From contig CAYYLL010000012.1 in NCBI GenBank assembly GCA_964472525.1, positions 1-64,000 of the forward strand: a stretch of DNA of 64,000 nt. Direction: 5' to 3'. Of the stretch, positions 45,024 through 52,272 are shown piece by piece. How positions within the stretch are numbered: the stretch's first letter is position 1; each line of letters begins with the position of its first letter. The notes beneath the pieces are model-generated. The model was not told the DNA's origin. It worked only from the letters and a program-made list of their open reading frames with translations, and made no database searches. Position numbers and translations under genes: made by a program. The DNA is from SZUA-37 sp964472525 (GTDB lineage: Bacteria > Pseudomonadota > Gammaproteobacteria > UBA6429 > Thiohalophilaceae).

Positions 45024-45545
45024 ATGATGAAATTAAAAACTGCAATGGGTGCGGCTGCAATTGTAATGGCATTAGCGTTGCCATTATCTTCAGCTAATGC
45101 ATGGGGTCCATGGGGCGGTGGTGCGCCATGGAATAATGGTTGGGGTAATAACGGCTGGGGTAATGGAAATGGCTGGGGCAACGGTAATGGTAACGGTTGG
45201 GGTAATGGAAGTGGTTGGGGGGATATGAACTTCAGCATGAGTACCCGTGGTAACAGCAACATGTATGGTAACGGAAACGGAAACGGAAACGGAAACGGCT
45301 ACGGCTACGGTTACGGTAATGGAAGTGGTTACGGTAATGGAAACGGTTACGGTAATGGTTATGCACCAAGATATTATGGTGTGCCTAATAATGGTTATCG
45401 TCAAGCACCACCACCTCCTCCTCCTGCACCACAAGGATATTACGGTGGAGGCTATGCACCAGCACCTGGTTATTATGGTGGCCCTGCACCATGGGGTCGT
45501 CCACCTGTACCAGCACAGGCACCGGCGGCTAAATCAGGTAAGTAA
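45024..45545 (+). CDS. Sulfur globule protein-like secreted Gly/Asn/Tyr-rich protein
   Basis: A 173-residue protein with a clean signal peptide (AAAIVMALALPLSSANA). It has WGPWGGGAPWNNGWGN repeats of Gly-Trp-Gly-Asn, a short conserved-looking insert SGWGDMNFSMSTRGNSNMYG near residue 65, Gly-Asn and Tyr-Gly repeats, then a proline-rich region and a Tyr-Gly-Gly tail. This layout and the GD..FSMS insert resemble the sulfur globule envelope proteins (Sgp/CV family) of sulfur-storing bacteria. It would form the protein coat of periplasmic sulfur globules. Preceded by a 191-base gap (44833-45023) that may carry its own promoter; a strong AGGAGAAC site lies before ATG. High output is expected. Confidence 0.8.
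   Translation: MMKLKTAMGAAAIVMALALPLSSANAWGPWGGGAPWNNGWGNNGWGNGNGWGNGNGNGWGNGSGWGDMNFSMSTRGNSNMYGNGNGNGNGNGYGYGYGNGSGYGNGNGYGNGYAPRYYGVPNNGYRQAPPPPPPAPQGYYGGGYAPAPGYYGGPAPWGRPPVPAQAPAAKSGK
45264..45330 (+). repeat. Hexanucleotide repeat inside the sulfur-globule-like gene
   Basis: GGAAAC is repeated about four times in perfect succession near 45273-45297, flanked by variants (GGTAAC, GGCTAC, GGTTAC). Each unit codes for Gly-Asn or Gly-Tyr, so copy-number change alters length without shifting frame. Confidence 0.85.
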
Positions 45546-45553
45546 TGGGTATA

Positions 45554-45580
45554 GGGATTCGATAATCGTTATCGGATCCC
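45554..45580 (+). other. Stable hairpin directly after the sulfur-globule-like gene
   Basis: GGGATTCGATAA / TTATCGGATCCC form a 12-bp stem (one G:T pair) with a TCG loop. It starts 9 bases after the stop and ends 14 bases before the next start. There is no T-run. It could stop 3' exonucleases and let the upstream message build up relative to downstream genes. Confidence 0.6.
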
Positions 45581-45593
45581 GGACCTACGCTAA

Positions 45594-46385
45594 ATGAAGC
45601 AGGTGATAGAAGTGATAAAAAGATTTGGTAACATTGGAATAATGATGGTGCTTTTGTTGACATCAATAAGTGTCAATGCTTTCACACTTAATATTGAGTT
45701 TTCGGCGGATGCAGTGCAAGTTTCACCAGGGCGCCCGCCATTAACATCCAAAATGTATGTAAGTAAACATGCAGTAAGAACTGACATGAATCAGAATGGT
45801 TATCATGTTATTGATATTACCTATCCTGAAAAAGGGAAACGGATTCTTATTTATCCTGATCAAAAAACATACACGCAACAAACAGGTTTGGCAATGTCTT
45901 CACCATGGTCATCGAAATTATCAAAAACGCCGTGTGATGGTATTAAAAATATTCATTGTCAAAAGTTAGGTAAAGAAATAATTAATAATATTAAAACGGA
46001 TAAATGGCAAATTGAACGCACCGTTAATGGCAAAGTATTTAAAAGCTTGCACTGGATTGACAGCAAACGACATTTTGCAATTAAAGAAATGTTTCATGAT
46101 GGTGGTGTGTTAGAACTTAAACTAATGGGTATAACGACTTTAAATGGAAGAAAAGTTGAAAAATGGGAGTCTCGTTACACTCAGCCTTCAGGCCGTAATC
46201 GTTTATCAAATCAATGGTATGACACACAATTAAAAATGGTTATTAAAGAAGAATTACCCGGTGGGTTTTTGCGGGAATTAAGAAATATAAAGGTAGGTAA
46301 ACAGGATAAAAATTTATTCAAGTTACCAAAAGGTTACCACAAGGTAGGTAACACCATAAATAAGTTTAATCAATCAGGACATTAA
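45594..46385 (+). CDS. Secreted protein with LolA/DUF4412-like pattern
   Basis: A 263-residue protein with a signal peptide (FGNIGIMMVLLLTSISVNA). The mature part looks like a half-barrel of the LolA/LppX kind: FTLNIEFSADAVQVSPGRPPLTSKMYVSKHA.. at the start, RILIYPDQKTYTQQ, KWQIERTVNGKVF, and IKEELPGGFLRELRNIKVGKQDKNLFKLPKGY near the end. Two Cys (DGIKNIHC region) may form a disulfide. The role would be binding a hydrophobic ligand in the periplasm; this is inferred from pattern only. ATG 45594 is used; GTG 45612 is also possible. Confidence 0.65.
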   Translation: MKQVIEVIKRFGNIGIMMVLLLTSISVNAFTLNIEFSADAVQVSPGRPPLTSKMYVSKHAVRTDMNQNGYHVIDITYPEKGKRILIYPDQKTYTQQTGLAMSSPWSSKLSKTPCDGIKNIHCQKLGKEIINNIKTDKWQIERTVNGKVFKSLHWIDSKRHFAIKEMFHDGGVLELKLMGITTLNGRKVEKWESRYTQPSGRNRLSNQWYDTQLKMVIKEELPGGFLRELRNIKVGKQDKNLFKLPKGYHKVGNTINKFNQSGH

Positions 46386-46397
46386 GTCGGTAAAAAA

Positions 46398-47036
46398 ATG
46401 ATAACTGTAGTTGCAAATCTAAAAGGTGGGTCGGGAAAAAGCACCGTTGTGTTTAATCTTGCCTTGTGGTTACAAATGAAAGGACAACCTGTTGTCGCTT
46501 ATGACCTTGATCCACAACAAACTTTACTGGATGTTGCTGAAGTTAGACGAGAAGAAGGCTATGTGCCTGCATTACAGGTTTATCCTCCTAGGGAAAGTTT
46601 ATTAGATGATTTGAATTACCACACAAAGAATGTTCATGTATTAGTTGATGTGGGTGCGGCGAATATTGATGCAATGAAAAAAGCAATTAAAACATCAGAC
46701 CAAATTATCATTCCAGTACCGCCTAGTCAGCCGGATGTTTGGGCAACACAACGTTTTATGGACATTGTCGATGATGCAACAATGGGACGGCCACCCAAAA
46801 TGAGGGCGTTTGTAAATAGAGCCGATACGCATTGTGCCGTTAGAGAGTCTGATGACACTGAAGATGCGATTAAACAAATACCCAATATAAATTTAATACC
46901 CAAACGATTATTTCAACGAACTATTTTCAGGCGGTCATTAAGCGAGGGGATGGCTGTATTTGAAATGTCTAAACGTAGCAAGGCAACAGATGAATTTAAT
47001 GCATTTGCTGGTTTTGTATTCCCTGAATTTGCTTGA
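46398..47036 (+). CDS. Orphan ParA/MinD-type ATPase
   Basis: A 212-residue cytoplasmic ATPase. It has the deviant Walker A NLKGGSGKST at residue 8 including the signature Lys, a Walker A' DLDPQQTLLD near residue 37, and Walker B VLVDVGA near residue 75. It ends with PIPPSQPDVWATQ and PKRLFQRTIFRRS elements typical of small ParA proteins that position cargo. No parB gene or parS-like site was seen, so it probably positions something other than chromosome DNA. Start 12 bases after the previous gene, stop next to the following ribosome site. Confidence 0.88.
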   Translation: MITVVANLKGGSGKSTVVFNLALWLQMKGQPVVAYDLDPQQTLLDVAEVRREEGYVPALQVYPPRESLLDDLNYHTKNVHVLVDVGAANIDAMKKAIKTSDQIIIPVPPSQPDVWATQRFMDIVDDATMGRPPKMRAFVNRADTHCAVRESDDTEDAIKQIPNINLIPKRLFQRTIFRRSLSEGMAVFEMSKRSKATDEFNAFAGFVFPEFA

Positions 47037-47047
47037 GGAAAAATAAA

Positions 47048-47965
47048 ATGAAACTAATACGACATATTCTAAGTCACCTATTATTAATTACCGTCTTATT
47101 TGGGCTGGTTGCAATATATTATTACCGTTATCAGGTTTTACCAAATAACTATGCTCAAAAAATTGATGCCTATGCAGAAAAGATATATCCAAAATTAAGA
47201 AAATTTGTTAAGACTGAGCCACAAAATTCTAATATTAGGCAGGCTGCCATAAAACCTTTAAAGGATAAAGGGTTGGAAAAAACTGAAAAACAACCAGTTG
47301 AATCTGAAGTGATTGAAGTCACACCAACTGAAATTGTAGTGGAAGATAAATTAGTAATGCCGAATGAAACTGTCATGGTTGATCAAGTGGTAAAAAAAGA
47401 ACAACCACCAGAGAAGAAACAAGCAGAACAACAAGCTATAAATAATTCTGAAACTGAAAATATACTTCCAAATACAAATCTAGACATTCCCATGGCGAAA
47501 GAAGAAAAACCACAACAACCCATAATTAAGCAACAGGACATAACAGAAAAATTAAAACCAGACGTTCCTTCTGTGGTTTCTGATGATGTAGCTCAATCTG
47601 CCGACACCGAAAATAATCTGACAACCGATAAAGAAGCCGCAAGTGTGAATGACTTGTTGCGTTCTGCCCGCAGTGCTTTCCATAAAGGCAAACTGGATGT
47701 TTCAATAGAAAAATATACTGAATTAATTGAGCTGGAAAATGATGAAGCTGATTTTTATGGCGAGTTAGGTAATGTTTATTATGCGATGGGGAAATGGGCT
47801 AAAGCAGGGGTTGCGTATTATGAAGCTGTAACACGTTTAATTGAGGAAAAGAAGTTTGCACAAGTTGCCTATTTGCAACGTGTTATTCAGGGGCTTGATG
47901 TGGAGCGTGCAAAGAAACTAGCTGAACAATTAAGCAGTCTTAATCAGGCTGCTTTGCGACAATAA
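47048..47965 (+). CDS. Membrane-anchored protein with C-terminal TPR-like repeats
   Basis: A 305-residue protein. One N-terminal membrane helix (ILSHLLLITVLFGLVAIYYY) is followed by a long low-complexity Glu/Lys/Pro/Gln spacer (about residues 60-200). A C-terminal helical domain with TPR-like units follows (SARSAFHKGKLDVSIEKYTELIELE, ADFYGELGNVYYAMGKWAKAG). The TPR part probably faces the periplasm and binds protein partners. ATG 47048 has GAGGA at good spacing; the TTG at 47033 overlaps the ParA stop. Not a known family. Confidence 0.75.
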   Translation: MKLIRHILSHLLLITVLFGLVAIYYYRYQVLPNNYAQKIDAYAEKIYPKLRKFVKTEPQNSNIRQAAIKPLKDKGLEKTEKQPVESEVIEVTPTEIVVEDKLVMPNETVMVDQVVKKEQPPEKKQAEQQAINNSETENILPNTNLDIPMAKEEKPQQPIIKQQDITEKLKPDVPSVVSDDVAQSADTENNLTTDKEAASVNDLLRSARSAFHKGKLDVSIEKYTELIELENDEADFYGELGNVYYAMGKWAKAGVAYYEAVTRLIEEKKFAQVAYLQRVIQGLDVERAKKLAEQLSSLNQAALRQ

Positions 47966-47995
47966 ATTTAATTGTAGTACATAAGAGAGAAGTTA

Positions 47996-48541
47996 ATGAA
48001 TGATAAAAAAAATAGTTCTACACCGTGTGATGGTAGCGTTGACGGCTGCCATGGTGATGTTGATAACTGTGGGAAAGATCCACAAGAGTGTCATGCGAAC
48101 TCCTCTTTTGCTAAAAAAGATGGAGATGAAAATATGGATGATTGTCTTGGTAAAAGTCTCGAGCAACTGTCTTCTGCTTTTATGGCAAGTGCAAAACGCT
48201 GGGAAATGATAGTTTATCCTGCATTATTTGCTTTTATTCTACTGGCGGCTTACGGGTTTTTTCTTATATTTAGTTTAACGAAAGATATTGCGCGTGTTGC
48301 CGATGATATGGGTGAAATTACACAACATATGGCGCAGATATCTACACAGGTAAATACGATTTCAAAAAACATGGTTGTGATGACGCAAACACTGGATAGC
48401 CAGTTAGTGAGCATGAAGGATATGGTCTATCAGGTGCGCGGTATGAATATATCTATCAATCAAATGCGCTATGATTTTTCTGTATTAAATAATAGTGTAT
48501 CTCGACCTATGTCGTTTATGAATACATTTATGCCATGGTGA
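47996..48541 (+). CDS. Single-pass membrane protein with Cys-rich N-terminus and coiled coil
   Basis: A 181-residue protein of unknown function. The first 52 residues are polar and contain Cys at six positions with two His (CDGSVDGCHGDVDNC, ECHANSS, DDC) and no signal peptide. One membrane helix follows (MIVYPALFAFILLAAYGFFLIFSL), then about 90 residues of heptad-like sequence (DDMGEITQHMAQISTQVNTI, NMVVMTQTLDSQL) suited to a coiled coil. The C-terminal part resembles the amphipathic helices found in methyl-accepting or tether proteins. The Cys cluster would be cytoplasmic or, with inverted topology, periplasmic. Confidence 0.7.
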   Translation: MNDKKNSSTPCDGSVDGCHGDVDNCGKDPQECHANSSFAKKDGDENMDDCLGKSLEQLSSAFMASAKRWEMIVYPALFAFILLAAYGFFLIFSLTKDIARVADDMGEITQHMAQISTQVNTISKNMVVMTQTLDSQLVSMKDMVYQVRGMNISINQMRYDFSVLNNSVSRPMSFMNTFMPW

Positions 48542-48590
48542 GGGTATTTAATTGTTACTTATTTTTTAAATAATATTGGAGGATCCGATT

Positions 48591-49283
48591 ATGGAACCAG
48601 AATCCCATTCAAATTCAAAAGAAAGTGATGTTCAAGATAAGCAAGAACATATTAAACAAAGACTCAAAGATTTGGGCGTTTCAGAAGATTCTGAAAGGCC
48701 AAAGAAAAACTGGTTTAAACAATATGGAAACTATTTTTTAATTATTATTGTGGCACTATTGGTTGTTGCTTATTGGGCTGAATATAAGAATCAAGATGAC
48801 CATTCTGTGAAAAAAATGGCTAAAGAAAGCACATCGGTTAAACAAACGGAACATTTAAGTATTCCCAGTTCTCAAGCTGAGCACAAAATACCACTGAATA
48901 ATCAGAAATTTTCATGGGAACAATACAATGCAATCCAACAAAAAAGAATGCAACAGGCATGGGAACAACAAAAAATACGTCAACAAGCATGGCGAAAACA
49001 AGTAACAGAACGACGTAAAAAGGATTGGCTAGCGTGGCAGCAGTGGTTGAAGCAACAGCAAGCTTTGAGACAAACATATGGTGCGAGTAAAGAAAATAGA
49101 ACAGCTTATAATCGTAATCCTAACTATGCAAGAGGTTACCCATTTAGATCGGGCCATATGCAAGGCTCGTCTAATGGAGTAAATCAATCGCGGCGAGATC
49201 CATATAATATGCCAAATCCTCCGTATTATCAGGTTCCGCCTAATTACCCTAGGCCTTATTATAATGGCCGGCAATGGTATTAA
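48591..49283 (+). CDS. Single-pass membrane protein with Gln/Trp-rich helix and Tyr/Pro-rich end
   Basis: A 230-residue protein. A charged N-terminal segment of about 45 residues is followed by one membrane helix (YFLIIIVALLVVAYWA). A basic Gln/Trp-rich helical stretch (KRMQQAWEQQKIRQQAWRK, WLAWQQWLKQQQALRQ) follows, then a Tyr/Pro/Asn/Arg-rich tail (PPYYQVPPNYPRPYYNGRQWY). The tail resembles the secreted proteins at 43599 and 44317, suggesting that they interact. ATG 48591 has GGAGG eight bases upstream. Unknown family. Confidence 0.7.
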   Translation: MEPESHSNSKESDVQDKQEHIKQRLKDLGVSEDSERPKKNWFKQYGNYFLIIIVALLVVAYWAEYKNQDDHSVKKMAKESTSVKQTEHLSIPSSQAEHKIPLNNQKFSWEQYNAIQQKRMQQAWEQQKIRQQAWRKQVTERRKKDWLAWQQWLKQQQALRQTYGASKENRTAYNRNPNYARGYPFRSGHMQGSSNGVNQSRRDPYNMPNPPYYQVPPNYPRPYYNGRQWY

Positions 49284-49319
49284 TATAGTAAATGCCAATA
49301 ACCCTTAAAGGCTGGATAT

Positions 49320-49907
49320 ATGAATATAATTAAAAATATTTTTTCTCTTATTGGATTCGCAGTGGTTGTTGTATTGTTTGTATTGATCTATAAGTTGGAG
49401 CCTGCTTACCACACCTTTATGGGCTTTGATGATATGGCATTAACGACCTATAAAAAATTGGCAACCTCTATTCTGAAAACGGGTAATGCTGCAGAAGCAA
49501 CGGTATGGAAAATAAAAGTTCAAGATGGATTAACAACCGATGATGTAGAAGAAACTATGCGCTCAGTTGCTAATGGGTACAATATAAAAAATGTAGGTGA
49601 ATTACCTTTATCTAAACAGGTCGAAGCCATGAGTGGCAAGCCTTTTCGCTGCTTAAAGATATTTATGTTTTGTAATGCATTAACGGCTGCGAAAATGGTT
49701 GATTATAGTGATTCGTTCTCAGCATACCTGCCTTGTCGAATTACGTTAGTTGAAGATAAGCAGGGACAGTTGTGGCTATATAGTTTAAATATGGACTTAA
49801 TGATTTATGGAGGAACACCACTACCTGTAAAGCTGAAGCAAGAAGCATTAAAAGTGAAAATGATAATTCAGAATATTATGGCGCGTGGTGCATCCGGTGA
49901 ATTTTAG
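49320..49907 (+). CDS. Membrane-anchored DUF302 protein
   Basis: A 195-residue protein. An N-terminal membrane helix (IFSLIGFAVVVVLFVLIYKL) is followed by a DUF302-like domain from about residue 75 (DGLTTDDVEETMRSVANGYN, ELPLSKQVEAMSG, FMFCNALTAAKMVDYSDSFSAYLPCRI, and LWLYSLNMDLMIYGG). The two Cys in FCNALTAAKM and YLPCRI could be functional. DUF302 is a dimeric alpha/beta domain found often near sulfur or redox genes; its reaction is not known. It sits in the sulfur-globule-like locus. Confidence 0.8.
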   Translation: MNIIKNIFSLIGFAVVVVLFVLIYKLEPAYHTFMGFDDMALTTYKKLATSILKTGNAAEATVWKIKVQDGLTTDDVEETMRSVANGYNIKNVGELPLSKQVEAMSGKPFRCLKIFMFCNALTAAKMVDYSDSFSAYLPCRITLVEDKQGQLWLYSLNMDLMIYGGTPLPVKLKQEALKVKMIIQNIMARGASGEF

Positions 49908-49921
49908 ACGAGGCAGTTCTT

Positions 49922-50710
49922 ATGAGTGTTTGTAATGATAAAAACAATGACAAGTCGTCAACCAGTCGGCAGCTTTTCAGGCATGTTAAAAAATCTGAGA
50001 CGGAGATGACCGATGTTCGTGATTTGATGCTGGATATATTGGGCCAATACCAGAAAATGGATAAAATTGGTTTTTCTTTAGGGCTGCTAGACAAGACATC
50101 CTCTTTTTCTGATGCTGTATCCTGGTGTTCTATTATCGGAAAGCTGGATCATAATAAACAAACTTTGGACAAGATGAGCCAATCTCATCTGGTTAAAATA
50201 GTGGATTATCTGGATGAATTAACAACGACATTTAATGAGCAGGTTGTAATAAAAATACAGCAGTATCGAGATTTATGGATGAAAAAAGTTTTGTTATGGG
50301 ATTTGCTTTTATTTGCTTCTTTAATATTAGCCACAGTAATAGGGTTTTATTGGACTGGTGAAGGCTTTGCTAGTAATAATTATATTGAACTAATTAAACA
50401 GCGCCCAATATTTTTATCACTAATAGTATCTTTGGTTGTGATAGCCTTGTTTGTTTTTCATTTTTTTATTCGAAGGAATGTAATAAGTAATATATTAAAA
50501 AATTTGGAGGACACGTTGTCCCCCGGAATGAGTTTACGGAATACATTAAATTATAACACCCGAGTTCGTCATAGCATTTTTCGCCCTGTACCCGTGGGTT
50601 GGAATTATGTTCAAAAGCAACGTATAGAATCAATTTCTAGAAAAATAATAGAGATACGTGATAAATTAGGTGATGTTTTGGCCAGTTCTGCCAGCGGTGA
50701 GATTGCGTAA
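49922..50710 (+). CDS. Two-helix membrane protein with cytoplasmic helical domains
   Basis: A 262-residue protein with no recognised family. About 120 N-terminal residues are predicted helical (MTDVRDLMLDILGQYQKMDK, DKMSQSHLVKIVDYLDEL). Two membrane segments follow (LLWDLLLFASLILATVIGFYW and FLSLIVSLVVIALFVFHFFI), then a basic C-terminal helical part. Last gene of the run that begins at 38102; it starts 14 bases after the DUF302 gene. No terminator is obvious in the 70-base gap that follows. Confidence 0.7.
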   Translation: MSVCNDKNNDKSSTSRQLFRHVKKSETEMTDVRDLMLDILGQYQKMDKIGFSLGLLDKTSSFSDAVSWCSIIGKLDHNKQTLDKMSQSHLVKIVDYLDELTTTFNEQVVIKIQQYRDLWMKKVLLWDLLLFASLILATVIGFYWTGEGFASNNYIELIKQRPIFLSLIVSLVVIALFVFHFFIRRNVISNILKNLEDTLSPGMSLRNTLNYNTRVRHSIFRPVPVGWNYVQKQRIESISRKIIEIRDKLGDVLASSASGEIA

Positions 50711-50806
50711 TATATTTATTGGCAAGTTTCTATTTATTATTTGAGTTTTTTTTAACTAAAATTAGAGTATAGTATTGGGTTGTTGACTAGTTCTTGTGGT
50801 TTAAGC

Positions 50807-51583
50807 ATGTGCCGAATAAATAATCCCCGGTTATTTTTATTTCCCATACTTGTTTTTATTGTGTTGTTCAGTAAAAACTTGCTGGCGGATGATCTTCGCG
50901 TGGCGGTGGCGAGTAACTTCTCTAGTACAATGGCTTCGATTATTCAAAAATTTGAAGCAGCAACAAATTATAAAGTAAAACAAATTGTTGGCTCGACAGG
51001 AAAACTTTATGCACAAATAAAGAATGGGGCTCCCTATGATATTTTCTTTGCGGCAGACTCTCGTCGCCCGAAATTATTAGAAAAAGAAAAGCGAACGATA
51101 GCCGGAACTCGTTTTACCTATGCAAAGGGACAATTAATTCTATGGAGTCCTGAAAAAAATTATATTAACAAGAATACTGATATTTTTTTATTAATACGAA
51201 CCGGGAAATTAAAATTCAGATGGTTTGCTATTGCAAACCCAAAACTTGCACCGTATGGTCAAGCGGCCAAAGAAGTATTGTTAAAACATGGGGTATGGAA
51301 GCCATTAGCCGGTCGGCTTGTTCGTGGTGAAAATATTGGTCAAACATTTCAATTTATTAAAAGTGGTAATGCAAAGTTGGGTTTTATTGCCTATTCCCAA
51401 GTTAAAAATTCTCAACAACCGATTAGTGGATCATATTGGCTTGTTCCCCCGTTGGACTATCAGCCTATTGTTCAACAGGCTGTTTTATTAAAAGACAGTA
51501 ATGCAGCACACGCATTTATAAGCTTTGTTCAAAGTAAAAAAATATCACAACTGATCCGTGATCATGGGTACGGTATTCATTAA
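50807..51583 (+). CDS. modA: Molybdate ABC transporter, substrate-binding protein
   Basis: A 258-residue periplasmic binding protein with a signal peptide (FLFPILVFIVLFSKNLLA). ModA-type elements are LRVAVASNFSSTMASII, IVGSTGKLYAQIKNGAPYDIFFAADSRRP, the ANPKLAPYGQAAKEVL segment near residue 145 and a C-terminal GYG. ATG 50807 gives a clean signal peptide; TTG codons at 50780 and 50783 are alternatives. Its stop overlaps the modB start. Molybdate or tungstate uptake would serve molybdoenzymes. Confidence 0.9.
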   Translation: MCRINNPRLFLFPILVFIVLFSKNLLADDLRVAVASNFSSTMASIIQKFEAATNYKVKQIVGSTGKLYAQIKNGAPYDIFFAADSRRPKLLEKEKRTIAGTRFTYAKGQLILWSPEKNYINKNTDIFLLIRTGKLKFRWFAIANPKLAPYGQAAKEVLLKHGVWKPLAGRLVRGENIGQTFQFIKSGNAKLGFIAYSQVKNSQQPISGSYWLVPPLDYQPIVQQAVLLKDSNAAHAFISFVQSKKISQLIRDHGYGIH

Positions 51584-52272
51584 TGTTAGCTGAATCCGAT
51601 CTGATTGCATTAGCCATTACTGTTAAATTAGCGGTTATCACAACGATTATTCTTTTATTAATCGGTACTCCCGTGGCATGGTGGTTAGCTAAATCTCGTT
51701 GGCGATATAAATTTATAGCTGAAGCTCTTGTTGCCTTGCCTTTAGTTTTACCCCCCACCGTATTGGGTTTTTATCTTCTTGTTGCTCTGGGGCCAAATGG
51801 GCCTGTTGGTGCGGCAATGACGTTTTTAGGCCTTGAACCGCTCGCCTTTACCTTCACGGGGCTGGTGATTGGTTCTGTTATTTATTCAATGCCTTTTGTT
51901 ATTCAACCCCTACAAAATACGTTTGCTGCGATTGGCCAACGCCCATTAGATGTGGCGGCAACTTTAGGTGCTTCATCACTCGACAGATTTTTTACCATTG
52001 TTATCCCATTAGCTCGCCCGGGGTTTTTTACCGCAGCCGTTCTGGGGTTTGCTCATACGATTGGTGAATTTGGTGTGGTGTTAATGATAGGTGGAAATAT
52101 ACCGGGTAAGACTCAGGTTATATCTATTGCTATTTATGATCATGTTGAAAGTCTGGAATATAGCAATGCACATTGGTTGTCCGCAATGTTGGTGTTACTG
52201 GCATTTATTTTACTTATTTCCGTTTATGCTTTTAATAAAAAATTAGCGCGTAACGAAGGTTATCGTCTATGA
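51583..52272 (+). CDS. modB: Molybdate ABC transporter, permease
   Basis: A 229-residue inner-membrane permease with five or six hydrophobic segments. Typical stretches are ALPLVLPPTVLGFYLL near residue 50, the coupling loop DVAATLGASSLDRFFTIVIPLARPG near residue 125 and GEFGVVLMIGGNIPGKTQ near residue 165. Its ATG shares a base with the modA stop and its end overlaps modC by 4 bases, so the three are co-translated. Confidence 0.96.
   Translation: MLAESDLIALAITVKLAVITTIILLLIGTPVAWWLAKSRWRYKFIAEALVALPLVLPPTVLGFYLLVALGPNGPVGAAMTFLGLEPLAFTFTGLVIGSVIYSMPFVIQPLQNTFAAIGQRPLDVAATLGASSLDRFFTIVIPLARPGFFTAAVLGFAHTIGEFGVVLMIGGNIPGKTQVISIAIYDHVESLEYSNAHWLSAMLVLLAFILLISVYAFNKKLARNEGYRL

Noticed and set aside
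45264..45330. Repeats as a possible CRISPR array
   Set aside because: Units are 6 bases, without spacers, and encode Gly-Asn in frame inside a gene.
45090..45434. Open frames on the reverse strand across the Gly/Asn repeat
   Set aside because: They result from the low-complexity DNA of the sulfur-globule-like gene and give Thr/Ile/Val repeats with no start signal.
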